From positions 1 through 64,000 of the forward strand of contig JAFGWL010000018.1 in assembly GCA_016937175.1 (NCBI GenBank): a stretch of 64,000 nucleotides of DNA, written 5' to 3'. Below, one piece after another: positions 43,546 to 52,892 of this stretch (its first letter is position 1; each line of letters opens with the position of its first letter). Position numbers and translations under genes: made by a program. The notes below the pieces were generated by a model that made no database searches, had not been told where the DNA came from, and was given only the letters and a program-made list of their open reading frames with translations. The stretch is from Candidatus Mcinerneyibacteriota bacterium (GTDB lineage Bacteria; Macinerneyibacteriota; Macinerneyibacteria; Macinerneyibacteriales; DSCS01).

Positions 43546-44656
43546 CGGTAAGCCTCCTGAACTCATCCAGGGCAAACCGGTCTGTCATTCCGGCGATGTA
43601 ATCGGCAATAGCCCGCTCGGGGGAAGAGGCCTCCACCTCCCGCCGGTAACGTCCGGGCAGAATATTGGGATATTTCTTGTAGAGAGAAAAGAGGGTCTCA
43701 AGACAACCTTCTGCGCTGATGCGCATCCGCTCCACACGGGGATGATTATAGAGGTTGTCGTAGAGATATGTCTTCAGCTGCTGTCTTTTGTCGTCGATGG
43801 CGGGACTGAATCCCACCACCCGGATGTTTTTCCTTTTGATCTCTTCGAGGTCCCGGGCCTTGTTTTCATCAATATTCTTCTGAGTAGTCTCGATCAGATC
43901 GTTGATGAAAAAGGCGATGAGGGCACTTATAGTCCGGTATTTCAGGACCTTGCCCCCGAGCCCGGCATCATCGCGGCGGGCCTCCTCCATGGCTTCTGTC
44001 CAGATAGCGATCTCTGACAGGTCATCCCACTCCAGCAGGCCCGATTCCAGGCCATCATCAAGGTCATGGTTCAGATAGGCGATCTCGTCGGCATAGTCGA
44101 TGAGCTGGGCCTCCACCGTGGGGACCCGCCCCAGGTCGAAGAGCTCTTCCAGGTCTTTTGTGGATGGCTTGTCATAGGGCGTAGAGTGTTTGATGATCCC
44201 CTCCAGGGTCTCATAAGAGAGGTTCAGCCCCCTAAACGACCCGTAGCGCTCCTCCAGGTAAGTGACGATCCGATAGCTCTGCCTGTTGTGTTCAAATCCG
44301 CCGTGTCCCTCCATAAGCCTGTTGAGGACTTTCTCTCCGGTATGGCCGAAAGGAGTATGCCCCAGGTCATGGGCCAGGGCGATAGCCTCCACCAGCTCCA
44401 TGTTCAGCCTCAGCCTTTTTGCCATGCTCCTGGCGATCTGGGAGACCTCCATAGTATGGGTCAGCCGCGTCCTGTAATAATCTCCTTCATGGTTGACAAA
44501 GACCTGTGTCTTGTACTCGAGTTTCCGGAACGCTTCGCAATGAATGATCCGGTCGCGGTCCCTCTCATAGATCCCCCGGTTATCGTGAAAATTTTCTTTA
44601 TTCAAACGTCCCCGGCTCTTCTCGTCTCTCATGGCATAATTTGCATATAATTCCAT
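43535..44656 (-). CDS. dgt: Deoxyguanosinetriphosphate triphosphohydrolase-like protein
   Basis: 373 aa HD-domain dNTPase. Signatures: RDRIIHCEAFRKLEYKTQVF, RTRLTHTMEVSQIARSMA (first His), ALAHDLGHTPFGHTGE (HD), and TPYDKPSTKDLEE. Length and layout match the shorter dgt-like family. It hydrolyses dNTPs to nucleosides and triphosphate. First gene of the transcript that continues through the rib genes. Confidence 0.94.
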   Translation of the reverse strand: MELYANYAMRDEKSRGRLNKENFHDNRGIYERDRDRIIHCEAFRKLEYKTQVFVNHEGDYYRTRLTHTMEVSQIARSMAKRLRLNMELVEAIALAHDLGHTPFGHTGEKVLNRLMEGHGGFEHNRQSYRIVTYLEERYGSFRGLNLSYETLEGIIKHSTPYDKPSTKDLEELFDLGRVPTVEAQLIDYADEIAYLNHDLDDGLESGLLEWDDLSEIAIWTEAMEEARRDDAGLGGKVLKYRTISALIAFFINDLIETTQKNIDENKARDLEEIKRKNIRVVGFSPAIDDKRQQLKTYLYDNLYNHPRVERMRISAEGCLETLFSLYKKYPNILPGRYRREVEASSPERAIADYIAGMTDRFALDEFRRLTGVV

Positions 44657-44673
44657 AGTTAGCCTCCTTTTTC

Positions 44674-44702
44674 AGCATAACACAGCCCCTCCATTTTTGC
44701 AA
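44674..44702 (-). promoter_or_regulatory. Promoter of the dgt-rib operon
   Basis: Minus strand -35 TTGCAA (44702-44697), 17-base spacer, -10 TATGCT (44679-44674). No FMN riboswitch is visible in the short leader. Confidence 0.5.
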
Positions 44703-44719
44703 TCATTTCTCGATTTTGC

Positions 44720-46148
<1,429 letters not shown>

Positions 46149-46174
46149 TTCTTTGAACCTGGCTTATCTTTATC

Positions 46175-46205
46175 GGGGCGGTCCTTCGGGCCGCCCTTTT
46201 TTTTT
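46175..46205 (+). terminator. Intrinsic terminator after gdhA
   Basis: Stem GGGCGGTCC / GGGCCGCCC (one G-T/C mismatch region) closed by a UUCG-like loop, followed by T9. Confidence 0.9.
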
Positions 46206-46206
46206 C

Positions 46207-46235
46207 TTGCTCCCTTAGCGATATGCACTTATAAT
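46207..46235 (+). promoter_or_regulatory. Promoter of the binding-protein gene
   Basis: TTGCTC (46207-46212), 17-base spacer, TATAAT (46230-46235), then AAAGGAGG before ATG 46258. It directly follows the gdhA terminator. Confidence 0.65.
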
Positions 46236-46257
46236 CATAACGCTAAAGGAGGTTAAT

Positions 46258-47226
46258 ATGCGTAGAACACTTTTGATCCTGTTTGCTGTTGTCCTGTTAC
46301 TCACCGCCTGTTCCCAGGCCGGCCGTACTCCCAGGGAAGATACCCTTGTAGTAGTCCATGCCGGCAGCCTTTCTGTTCCCTTCGCGGAACTGGAAGCTGA
46401 ATTTGAAAAGGCCAATCCCGGGGTGGATGTGCTGAGAGAAGCCGCCGGCAGCCGGAAATGCGCCCGCATGATCTCAGAACTGGGAAAAGAAGTCGATATC
46501 TTCGGCAGTGCAGATTACTCTGTCATCGAAAATCTTCTTTTCGATGAATACGCCACATGGAATATCTCATTTGTGACCAATGAGATGGCCATCATGTATT
46601 CTGATAAAAGCCTCTACCGCGACGAGATCAACGGGGAAAACTGGATGGATATCCTGCTGCGCCCCGATGTCTCTGTGGGACGAAGCAATCCCAACGCGGA
46701 TCCCTGCGGATACCGTGCTCTTCTCACCTGGCAGCTGGCTGAACGCCATTACAACCGTCCCGGCCTCTATGACAAACTGGTGAATAAAAAGAAGACCTTC
46801 ATCCGCGACAAAGAGACGGATCTCATCGCCCTTGTGGAAGCCGGAGAACTGGATTATCTCTTTATCTACCGTTCTGTGGCCCAGCAGCACCATTCACCCC
46901 ACGTCATCCTGGACGATGAAATCAACCTGAAATCGCCGGCACAAGCCGATTTCTATTCATTGGCTAAAGTAGACATCTCCGGGAAAAACCCCGGTGAAAA
47001 GATCACACAGACAGGCGCTCCCATGATCTACGGGATCACCATCCCCAGGAATGCACCTCATCCGAAGCTGGCTGAGAAGTTCCTTCTCTATCTCTTTTCC
47101 GAGGAAGGAGTCTCTATCATGGAGAAGAACGGACAGCCTTTTATCCGTCCTCCTTACGTGACTGGTAACACTGACGATGTCCCCAAAGCCGTGAAAAAGG
47201 CCTTCTCAAAAATCACTTCTGAATAG
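46258..47226 (+). CDS. Tungstate/molybdate-type ABC substrate-binding lipoprotein (WtpA/ModA-like)
   Basis: 322 aa lipoprotein, lipobox LLTAC with C18. Fold signatures of WtpA: VVVHAGSLSVPFAELEAEFE, EAAGSRKCARMISELGKEVDIFGSADY, WNISFVTNEMAIMYSD, VSVGRSNPNADPCGYRALLTW, and LDYLFIYRSVAQQH. It would catch oxyanions at the cell surface. There are no permease or ATPase genes beside it: gdhA precedes and convergent speE follows, each behind a terminator. So it is an orphan in this window. Confidence 0.88.
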   Translation: MRRTLLILFAVVLLLTACSQAGRTPREDTLVVVHAGSLSVPFAELEAEFEKANPGVDVLREAAGSRKCARMISELGKEVDIFGSADYSVIENLLFDEYATWNISFVTNEMAIMYSDKSLYRDEINGENWMDILLRPDVSVGRSNPNADPCGYRALLTWQLAERHYNRPGLYDKLVNKKKTFIRDKETDLIALVEAGELDYLFIYRSVAQQHHSPHVILDDEINLKSPAQADFYSLAKVDISGKNPGEKITQTGAPMIYGITIPRNAPHPKLAEKFLLYLFSEEGVSIMEKNGQPFIRPPYVTGNTDDVPKAVKKAFSKITSE

Positions 47227-47234
47227 ATACAGAG

Positions 47235-47263
47235 AGAGCCGGCATCAGCCGGCTCTTTTTTTT
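47235..47263 (+). terminator. Intrinsic terminator after the binding-protein gene
   Basis: Perfect stem GAGCCGGC / GCCGGCTC with an ATCA loop and T8. The minus side has no T run, so it mainly serves the plus gene. Confidence 0.92.
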
Positions 47264-47289
47264 CTTTCTATTAATGAGAATCTCTATCT

Positions 47290-48126
47290 TTATCCCAGAA
47301 GGTCCCGGACGAAATTGGGAAGAGCAAAGGCCGCCGTATGGACCTCTCTGTTGTAATACTTCAGAATATCAGCAAAAGCAGGACATTCCTCCGGCACCCT
47401 CGGATCCCTTTTTTTGGAGGCAAACCCGAAGAGCCAATGTCCGCTGGGGTAGGTAGGGATAAAAGCTTGATAAAAGGAAAAGACCGGAAAGATCTTTTTC
47501 AGTTTTCCGGCAATCCCCGTGACCCACTCCGGGGAATAATGGGGGTTCTCCGCCTGGTTGATGATGATACCCTCATTACTGAGAATGTCAAAACAGGACT
47601 GATAGAAAGGTGTCCCGAAAAGGCCTTCTCCCGGGCCTACGGGATCTGTAGAATCTATGATGATCAGGTCGTAGGGTTCTCCCGAATACTCTTTGATGTA
47701 AGCGACGCCGTCCCGGACCATAAGACGGACCCGGGGATCATGGTTTCCTGTAGTGAGAGAAGGAAGGAAACGTTCGGAAAGCTCTACGACAGTGCCGTCG
47801 ATCTCCACCCAGTCGATGGTTCGGATATTGTCGTACCGCGTCAGTTCCCGGATCGTCCCACCGTCACCGGCTCCGATCACAAGAACCCGCTGAATACCGG
47901 GATGGACAGCCATGGCAGGATGAACGATCATCTCATGATAGACGAATTCGTCCCGGGTAGTCAGCATAGTCACTTCGTCGATGACCATGACACGACCAAA
48001 AAACGAGTTCTCGAAGATCATGATCTCCTGATAAGGACTCTTTTCACGACAGAGGAGCTTGTCGATCTTAAATCCCAGAGACGCCTGATTCTGATAGGTT
48101 ACCTCTTCCCTGAACCACTCTCCCAT
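47290..48126 (-). CDS. speE: Spermidine synthase (polyamine aminopropyltransferase)
   Basis: 278 aa. RVLVIGAGDGGTIRELTRYDNIRTIDWVEID-type region (decarboxylated-SAM site, residues about 80-110), VYHEMIVHPAMAVHPG, RLMVRDGVAYIKEY and DLIIIDSTDPVGPGEGLF are the family blocks; the acidic DS-D catalytic pair is present. Transfers aminopropyl groups to putrescine. Twenty-one bases after speD, in one transcript. Confidence 0.96.
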   Translation of the reverse strand: MGEWFREEVTYQNQASLGFKIDKLLCREKSPYQEIMIFENSFFGRVMVIDEVTMLTTRDEFVYHEMIVHPAMAVHPGIQRVLVIGAGDGGTIRELTRYDNIRTIDWVEIDGTVVELSERFLPSLTTGNHDPRVRLMVRDGVAYIKEYSGEPYDLIIIDSTDPVGPGEGLFGTPFYQSCFDILSNEGIIINQAENPHYSPEWVTGIAGKLKKIFPVFSFYQAFIPTYPSGHWLFGFASKKRDPRVPEECPAFADILKYYNREVHTAAFALPNFVRDLLG

Positions 48127-48147
48127 ACCTCTCCCCCTTTTATACCT

Positions 48148-48567
48148 TTATCTGACGTTGATCTCTTTCTGGGGTTTGTGGGTCAGCTGGACCTGGTCGA
48201 TATGAGAATATTTTTTGACCTTTTCCACGATCCCCCGGGAGATCTCCTGTGTCTCTGTATGCTCGGCAGCAAAGACTTCTTTAAGATATTCGAACCCCAC
48301 CCAAGGATTTACATCGTCTCCGCAGGTAAAAATATCGATGGCAGCGTATTTGTATTCGGGCCAGGTATGGATACTGAGATGCGATTCCGAGATCACCACC
48401 ACTCCGCTCACCCCCCAGGGTTCGAATGTATGGAAGTTTGTCCCGATTACCGTTGCGCCGGCTATCCGCGCAGCTTCGGCCATAGCCGATTCTATGAAAC
48501 TGACATTGTTCATGACGCTTTCGCTGCAATTGTAAAACTCCGCAAGGATATGTCTTCCCAGCCTCAT
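48148..48567 (-). CDS. speD: S-adenosylmethionine decarboxylase proenzyme
   Basis: 139 aa, class 1B-like bacterial form. The self-cleavage site is E61-S62 in [15 protein letters not shown], where Ser62 becomes the pyruvoyl group; the nearby His and Cys ([10 protein letters not shown]) are conserved. Makes decarboxylated SAM for SpeE. AAAGGAGG with a 5-base spacer precedes the ATG; that Shine-Dalgarno is directly next to one arm of the switchable leader helix. Confidence 0.96.
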   Translation of the reverse strand: MRLGRHILAEFYNCSESVMNNVSFIESAMAEAARIAGATVIGTNFHTFEPWGVSGVVVISESHLSIHTWPEYKYAAIDIFTCGDDVNPWVGFEYLKEVFAAEHTETQEISRGIVEKVKKYSHIDQVQLTHKPQKEINVR

Positions 48568-48577
48568 AGCAGCCTCC

Positions 48578-48665
48578 TTTCAATAGGGAGATATTGAAAT
48601 GCAAGCCGTATGTTGCGGATACCATCCGCACGGCAACCTCATCTGTGATGAACCAAACTTCAATA
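48578..48665 (-). promoter_or_regulatory. Candidate riboswitch-like leader RNA of speD-speE
   Basis: Read on the minus strand. Closing helix P1: TATTGAA (48665-48659) with TTCAATA (48598-48592). Inside are hairpin P4, TCATC (48651-48647) with GATGA (48643-48639), 3-base loop, and a long arm with P2 GCCGT (48634-48630) / ACGGC (48609-48605) and P3 GCGGAT (48629-48624) / ATCCGC (48620-48615). This is a three-way junction. A third segment, TATTGAAA (48585-48578), abuts the Shine-Dalgarno and can pair with TTTCAATA (48599-48592) as an 8-bp hairpin with a 6-base loop. P1 and that hairpin exclude each other, as in translational riboswitches. Ligand unknown; it does not match the SAM-I, cobalamin, guanidine or FMN cores that I know. 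Confidence 0.6.
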
Positions 48666-48698
48666 CTTCCGAGGAAATATATGATGTAAAGCCGATTA

Positions 48699-48726
48699 AT
48701 TATAAAAAGCGCACCCCCCCTGTCAA
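48699..48726 (-). promoter_or_regulatory. Promoter of speD-speE
   Basis: Minus strand -35 TTGACA (48726-48721), 16-base spacer, -10 TATAAT (48704-48699). Predicts a leader of about 125 bases that contains the candidate switch. Confidence 0.75.
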
Positions 48727-48739
48727 GTTAAAATTTAAC
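48727..48739. promoter_or_regulatory. Inverted repeat abutting the speD promoter
   Basis: Perfect GTTAAA-A-TTTAAC palindrome directly next to the -35 box. A second perfect 12-base palindrome (AAGAGATCTCTT) is at 48743-48754. Both could be operator sites; no regulator is identified. Confidence 0.35.
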
Positions 48740-48764
48740 AGAAAGAGATCTCTTCTATTTTCAC

Positions 48765-49451
48765 TTAATCGGGCAGATTTTTTTCTGATGCATCCCGGTG
48801 TATCAGCGAAAGGGTAACCTCAGGGTTCTCCTCCCACGAGAGCCCAAGTTGTTCTGGACCCGAAAGAGTCCAGATGAGAGCCCCCTTCTCTTTTTGACGG
48901 GTCAGAGGCCCCTGAACGGATATCCTGCACTTATCGGGATCAAAAAGGGTGAATCTCTGGATACTGTCCCTGAACTCCCTACCTGAATGAAAAAGATATC
49001 GGAGAGTTGCCGATGAGACCGCAAGTTCCCATTCCAGCTCCAGGATCATCTGGCTTTCCGCCCTCCCCATACGAAACGTGACTAAGGGGAGATCACCGGA
49101 TAAACCCTTCTCTTCATAAAGCTCGTAGGGGAAGCCATCCTGTTCTCTGTCACTGAGAAGAACCAGCCTTCTTGTCTCCGGATCACGCCTGACAATACTC
49201 CTGCGGATAAAACGGAACTCGCAGGATCCGGATATGGTGACTCCCAACAGGGGATATAGATAAATGGGCCCCTCTTTCAAGATTTTTACCACTTCATACC
49301 CCCGGATACGAAAGCCTTCCGGGCCCGGATAGACCTCATGTTCTCTGGCTATGGATACGTAAGGGAGATTGTCCTCTCTTTTCCCTGCTCCCTGGAGAAG
49401 GAGCATGAGAAGCAGGAAGATGCCACCGGAAAGGATTCTGTGTTTAATCAT
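48765..49451 (-). CDS. Hypothetical exported protein
   Basis: 228 aa from ATG 49451. Signal peptide (ILSGGIFLLLMLLLQGAG), then a beta-rich domain (YVSIAREHEVYPGPEGFRIRGYEVV, GSCEFRFIRRSIVRRDPETRRL). No known family recognised. No Shine-Dalgarno precedes the ATG, but a -10 box ends 6 bases upstream, so the mRNA is probably leaderless. Back-to-back with the btuB riboswitch promoter. Confidence 0.7.
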   Translation of the reverse strand: MIKHRILSGGIFLLLMLLLQGAGKREDNLPYVSIAREHEVYPGPEGFRIRGYEVVKILKEGPIYLYPLLGVTISGSCEFRFIRRSIVRRDPETRRLVLLSDREQDGFPYELYEEKGLSGDLPLVTFRMGRAESQMILELEWELAVSSATLRYLFHSGREFRDSIQRFTLFDPDKCRISVQGPLTRQKEKGALIWTLSGPEQLGLSWEENPEVTLSLIHRDASEKNLPD

Positions 49452-49457
49452 AGCGAC

Positions 49458-49485
49458 AGTATACCAAACAAAAGAGCGAGAGCAA
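49458..49485 (-). promoter_or_regulatory. Promoter giving a leaderless mRNA for the hypothetical exported protein
   Basis: Minus strand -35 TTGCTC (49485-49480), 16-base spacer, -10 TATACT (49463-49458), then 6 bases to the ATG at 49451. Confidence 0.55.
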
Positions 49486-49497
49486 GCAAGGTTTTCA

Positions 49498-49525
49498 TTG
49501 ACCATAAGAGACAAAGGTTTATACT
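49498..49525 (+). promoter_or_regulatory. Promoter of the cobalamin riboswitch-btuB unit
   Basis: TTGACC (49498-49503), 16-base spacer, TATACT (49520-49525); the riboswitch begins right after it. Confidence 0.65.
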
Positions 49526-49527
49526 CA

Positions 49528-49670
49528 CTCTGTTCAAAAGGGAAACAGGTGAAAAGCCTGTGCTGCCCCGCAACTGTAAGCGGAACGAAAACCTAATCCA
49601 GCCACTGTGTGTGATACACGGGAAGGCAGGTGAGTAGGCTGCCGCGAGCCAGGACACCTAATGAACAGAG
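49528..49670 (+). promoter_or_regulatory. Cobalamin (B12) riboswitch
   Basis: Closing stem CTCTGTTC (49528-49535) / GAACAGAG (49663-49670). Conserved parts: GGGAAACAGGTGAAAAGCCTG, CTGCCCCGCAACTGTAAGCG, GCCACTG...GGGAAGGC and the B12-box region GCCGCGAGCCAGGACACCT. It controls the btuB-like receptor 35 bases downstream, repressing it when B12 is plentiful. No terminator is visible between it and the gene, so control is probably at translation. Confidence 0.96.
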
Positions 49671-49704
49671 GTTATCACTTTTCACCAACTCGAGGGGGTT
49701 GACT

Positions 49705-51639
49705 ATGCGTGTTGTTTTTTTGTTCATTCTGTTCTTGTCTGCCACACTTTCATCCGCTTTTCCTGAAGAATACCTCATCACGGCCAACCGGATCAAAGAA
49801 GATCCGGAAGAGGTCACAGCGGATGTCACCGTCATCGACGAAGAGGAGTTCAATGAAAAGGCCTTCAACGACCTTGATGCTCTTCTCTCTTCACTTCCGT
49901 TCTTTACAGTAGCGGAGTACGGGCCCTGGGGCGTCTCTTCTGTCCGGTTGGGCGGAAGTGCTTCAAAGAACCTTCTTGTCCTCCTGGACGGAGTCCCCCT
50001 GACCAACACGACGGGGATCGACCGAGGGTTCAGCCTCCCGAATTTCTCCCTGGCAGGTGTCAGCCGTGCCGAAATCGTCCGGGGGGGCAACAGCGCCGTT
50101 TATGGCTCCAATGCCGTCACCGGAGTCGTCAACCTGATGACAGAACCGGCTGCGGACCCGGCGTTGACGCTCTCTCTCGCAGGAGGGAGTTACGGCCTTT
50201 TTTCAGGGAAAACTTCCCTCTCCCACACTTTTCTGAACACCGCCGCCACACTTACGGCAGAGGTCATGACAGCAGAGGGTTATAATCTCTCCCCGGAGGG
50301 GCCTGAAAAGGACGGGGCCCGGGGATACACCTTCACCGCTTCACTGGAACGTCCCCTCTCTCCTGACTTCTCTCTCACAGGAAGAGCTCACTATATGAAC
50401 TCCTCTTTGGATTACGACAGCTGGACCCATCAGGCCTCCGATGCTCCGCTGACAGAAGAGAACAGAAACTTTCTGGCCATGGCCCGGGGAGAAGGAGAGA
50501 TCTTTCACGGACATCGGAGTCTTTTAACCCTAAGCTATAACCGGACTGACCGTATCTACAAAGACGCCGAGGTCGAAACAGACCGGTACCGGGGCTCTTC
50601 GTTACGCGTCTCTCTCCAGGACGACATCTCCGCCGGAAGGGCCGTCTGGTCGCTGGGGGGAGACTTGACTTATGAGGAGGCTCGTCAGAATACTTCCTAT
50701 GATTATGACATGGAAAAAGAGACCATGGCTCTTTCGGAAATATACACAGGCCTCTTCAGCTCCTTTTCCGAAAATCTTTCTTTCGATGCTGCAGCTCGGA
50801 TCCTGCTCCCTCATACAGAGAGCAGCGATACCGCCCTGGTCTATAAAGCCGGAGCGCGTTGGAACCTTCTCAAAGCTCCCTGGGAGACTCAGCTCTATGT
50901 CAATTACGGCACCTCCTACAATCTTCCGACTCTTTTCCAGCTTTACGGAACAGCAATCGACTGGATGACCTCAGACCCCGTCACCGTTGGGAACCGGGAC
51001 CTCAAACCGGAAAAGGGGACAAATCTCAATATACGAATGGCCAATAAGCTTTTTGGCGGACGTGCTATGATCGATTTTTTCTGGAGCCGTGAATTTTTTG
51101 AAGATTATATCACCATGGATTATGCTGCGAACCGTTATATCAACAACAAAAGGGCCCGCATCGACAATTTTGAGATCCGCTCCTCTCTCTTTTTCCATCC
51201 CGGTGCATGGAGACTCCGTCTTTACGGACACTACCTCATCACTACGGCCCGGGATATCACAGGGGGAGCTCAGGCCAAGATACCCATGGTCCCGGAAAAC
51301 TCCTCTCAGATAGGGCTGCATCTCTCCTCTTCCCGGATCGCTGCAGATATCTCTTTGAACACGACGGGAGAACGCCTCTCCGGATATCCCATCCTCACCA
51401 TGCCCCCCTATTCCCTTGTTTCGGCTTCCCTCACCTGGGATCTCTCTGAAACGATTTCCCTGAATCTCAAGGGAGACAACCTCACAGGAGAGGATTATCA
51501 CCAGACAGTGGAGATGGTTGATGCCGGCTTCGGCCCTGCTCCCATGATCACCGAAGTAAGCGGATATGTCCATTATCCCGGATACAGGACACCTGAACGT
51601 TCCTTTGAGCTCCGCGTGACCTACCGGCTTCCTCTGTGA
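49705..51639 (+). CDS. btuB: TonB-dependent vitamin B12 receptor (BtuB-like)
   Basis: 644 aa from ATG 49705 (GAGGGGG upstream); the open frame extends into the riboswitch without meaning. Signal peptide (VVFLFILFLSATLSSAF), TonB-box region EEYLITANR, plug domain (VTVIDEEEFNEKAFNDLDALL, LLVLLDGVPLTN, RAEIVRGGNSAVYGSNAVTGV) and a 22-strand-type barrel ending GYRTPERSFELRVTYRL. The riboswitch upstream and the BtuB-style plug give cobalamin or cobamide uptake. Energised by the TonB system, for example that at 19-21 kb. Confidence 0.93.
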   Translation: MRVVFLFILFLSATLSSAFPEEYLITANRIKEDPEEVTADVTVIDEEEFNEKAFNDLDALLSSLPFFTVAEYGPWGVSSVRLGGSASKNLLVLLDGVPLTNTTGIDRGFSLPNFSLAGVSRAEIVRGGNSAVYGSNAVTGVVNLMTEPAADPALTLSLAGGSYGLFSGKTSLSHTFLNTAATLTAEVMTAEGYNLSPEGPEKDGARGYTFTASLERPLSPDFSLTGRAHYMNSSLDYDSWTHQASDAPLTEENRNFLAMARGEGEIFHGHRSLLTLSYNRTDRIYKDAEVETDRYRGSSLRVSLQDDISAGRAVWSLGGDLTYEEARQNTSYDYDMEKETMALSEIYTGLFSSFSENLSFDAAARILLPHTESSDTALVYKAGARWNLLKAPWETQLYVNYGTSYNLPTLFQLYGTAIDWMTSDPVTVGNRDLKPEKGTNLNIRMANKLFGGRAMIDFFWSREFFEDYITMDYAANRYINNKRARIDNFEIRSSLFFHPGAWRLRLYGHYLITTARDITGGAQAKIPMVPENSSQIGLHLSSSRIAADISLNTTGERLSGYPILTMPPYSLVSASLTWDLSETISLNLKGDNLTGEDYHQTVEMVDAGFGPAPMITEVSGYVHYPGYRTPERSFELRVTYRLPL

Positions 51640-51645
51640 AATCAA

Positions 51646-51671
51646 GCCCCTCCCTTACCCGAGGGAGGGGC
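51646..51671. terminator. GC-rich hairpin after btuB
   Basis: Perfect stem GCCCCTCCCT / AGGGAGGGGC with a 6-base loop, 7 bases after the btuB stop, but no T run follows, so termination efficiency is unclear. Confidence 0.5.
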
Positions 51672-51692
51672 ATCGCTCTCTGTCTGAGCCTC

Positions 51693-51720
51693 TTTACTTT
51701 ACTCTCCCCTATGGTAATAT
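51693..51720 (+). promoter_or_regulatory. Promoter giving a leaderless mRNA for the RNA methyltransferase
   Basis: TTTACT (51693-51698), 16-base spacer, TAATAT (51715-51720), then 6 bases to ATG 51727 without any Shine-Dalgarno. Confidence 0.45.
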
Positions 51721-51726
51721 AAAGTC

Positions 51727-52890
51727 ATGGAACGGTATGATACAGCGTTGATCACAGGATTGTCTCCCAAAGGTTTCTTTACAGGGCAGGGCAGTTCAGG
51801 ACGCGATCTTCTCTGCCTCTATACCGATATCGGCGAAGAGACGTCGGGGCCCTGGTTCAGAAAAAAGAGAAAGAATTACCTCAGAAGCGAACATGTTCTC
51901 AGCAACCCCTCCCCTTCCCGTATCGACCCTGTCTGTCCCTTCTTTACCCAGTGCGGAGGCTGCGACCTTCAGCATCTGAGCCTTGAACGGGAACATGAGA
52001 TCAAGGCTACCCTGGCCCGGGAGCTGTTGGGAAAGCCTTCCACAGGGTTTATATCCTCTCCCCTCACTTTCGGTTACCGGAATAATATGGAATTCTCTTT
52101 CAGCCACGGGGCCATAGGCCTTCACAGAAAGCTTTCCAGGCGCCTTCTGGATATCCGCTCCTGTCCCCTTGCAGACCCTGATATTGACCAGGCCCTGAGC
52201 CGTTTTCGTCTCTCCGATACACCTGAAGAGGGTGAAGTCCGTTTCGTGACCACAGATGAAGGGCTCCTGTCCCGCGTCTATCCCAAATATGTCTCCAAGG
52301 AGACCGATAAGGACCATCTGTCTGCCGGGCCCAAAAAGCTGGACGGCCTTACCTATTTCGTCTCTCCGGACACCTTTTTCCAATCCAATGATTCTGTCAT
52401 ATCGCCATGGCTGGCAGTTATCCTCGCCTGGGCTGGGGAAATCGCTGAACCCGGTTCATCCGCTTTGGACCTCTACTGCGGCTCGGGAACCATCACCATG
52501 AAACTGGCGACCCATTTCAGTCATGTGACAGGGATCGAAAGCAACCCCCTCTCTCTTTTTCTCTTTGAGAAAAGCCTCCGGGTCAACGGGTTTTCCCCTT
52601 CGGAAGTCTCTCTGATCCAGGGAGACCTCTTTACCCATGACCTGAAAGAACTGCACCCCGATTTCCTCGTCGTCAACCCGCCCCGGGGAGGGCTCTCCCC
52701 CCTGGTCCGCTCCTTCATCCGTGAAAAGAGGATCCCCTATATCATCTACAGCTCCTGTAATGTGGCCTCTTTTGCCAGGGATTTAGCTGAGATGACCTCT
52801 TATCAGCTTGAAAAATATATTATCGTCAATATGTTTCCCCGCACTTTTCATTTCGAAGTAGTCGGCCGCTTAAAATTAAAGGAGGAGTGA
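51727..52890 (+). CDS. Class I SAM-dependent RNA methyltransferase (TrmA/RlmD family, 23S rRNA m5U-type)
   Basis: 387 aa. N-terminal TRAM-like strand region, Fe-S cysteines CPFFTQCGGC (plus a later Cys in RSCPLAD), a FFQSNDSVISPW segment, SAM fold (ALDLYCGSGTITMKLATHFS, TGIESNPLSLFLFEKS) and the catalytic NPPRGGLSPL and SSCNVASFARDL motifs. Methylates U to m5U in rRNA or tRNA; exact site unknown. Its stop overlaps the region where ndk starts. Confidence 0.9.
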   Translation: MERYDTALITGLSPKGFFTGQGSSGRDLLCLYTDIGEETSGPWFRKKRKNYLRSEHVLSNPSPSRIDPVCPFFTQCGGCDLQHLSLEREHEIKATLARELLGKPSTGFISSPLTFGYRNNMEFSFSHGAIGLHRKLSRRLLDIRSCPLADPDIDQALSRFRLSDTPEEGEVRFVTTDEGLLSRVYPKYVSKETDKDHLSAGPKKLDGLTYFVSPDTFFQSNDSVISPWLAVILAWAGEIAEPGSSALDLYCGSGTITMKLATHFSHVTGIESNPLSLFLFEKSLRVNGFSPSEVSLIQGDLFTHDLKELHPDFLVVNPPRGGLSPLVRSFIREKRIPYIIYSSCNVASFARDLAEMTSYQLEKYIIVNMFPRTFHFEVVGRLKLKEE

Positions 52891-52892
52891 TC

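Noticed and set aside
47338..48597. 419-codon open frame antisense to speE and speD
   Set aside because: Covers two well-identified genes in reverse and also crosses the leader RNA; no support.
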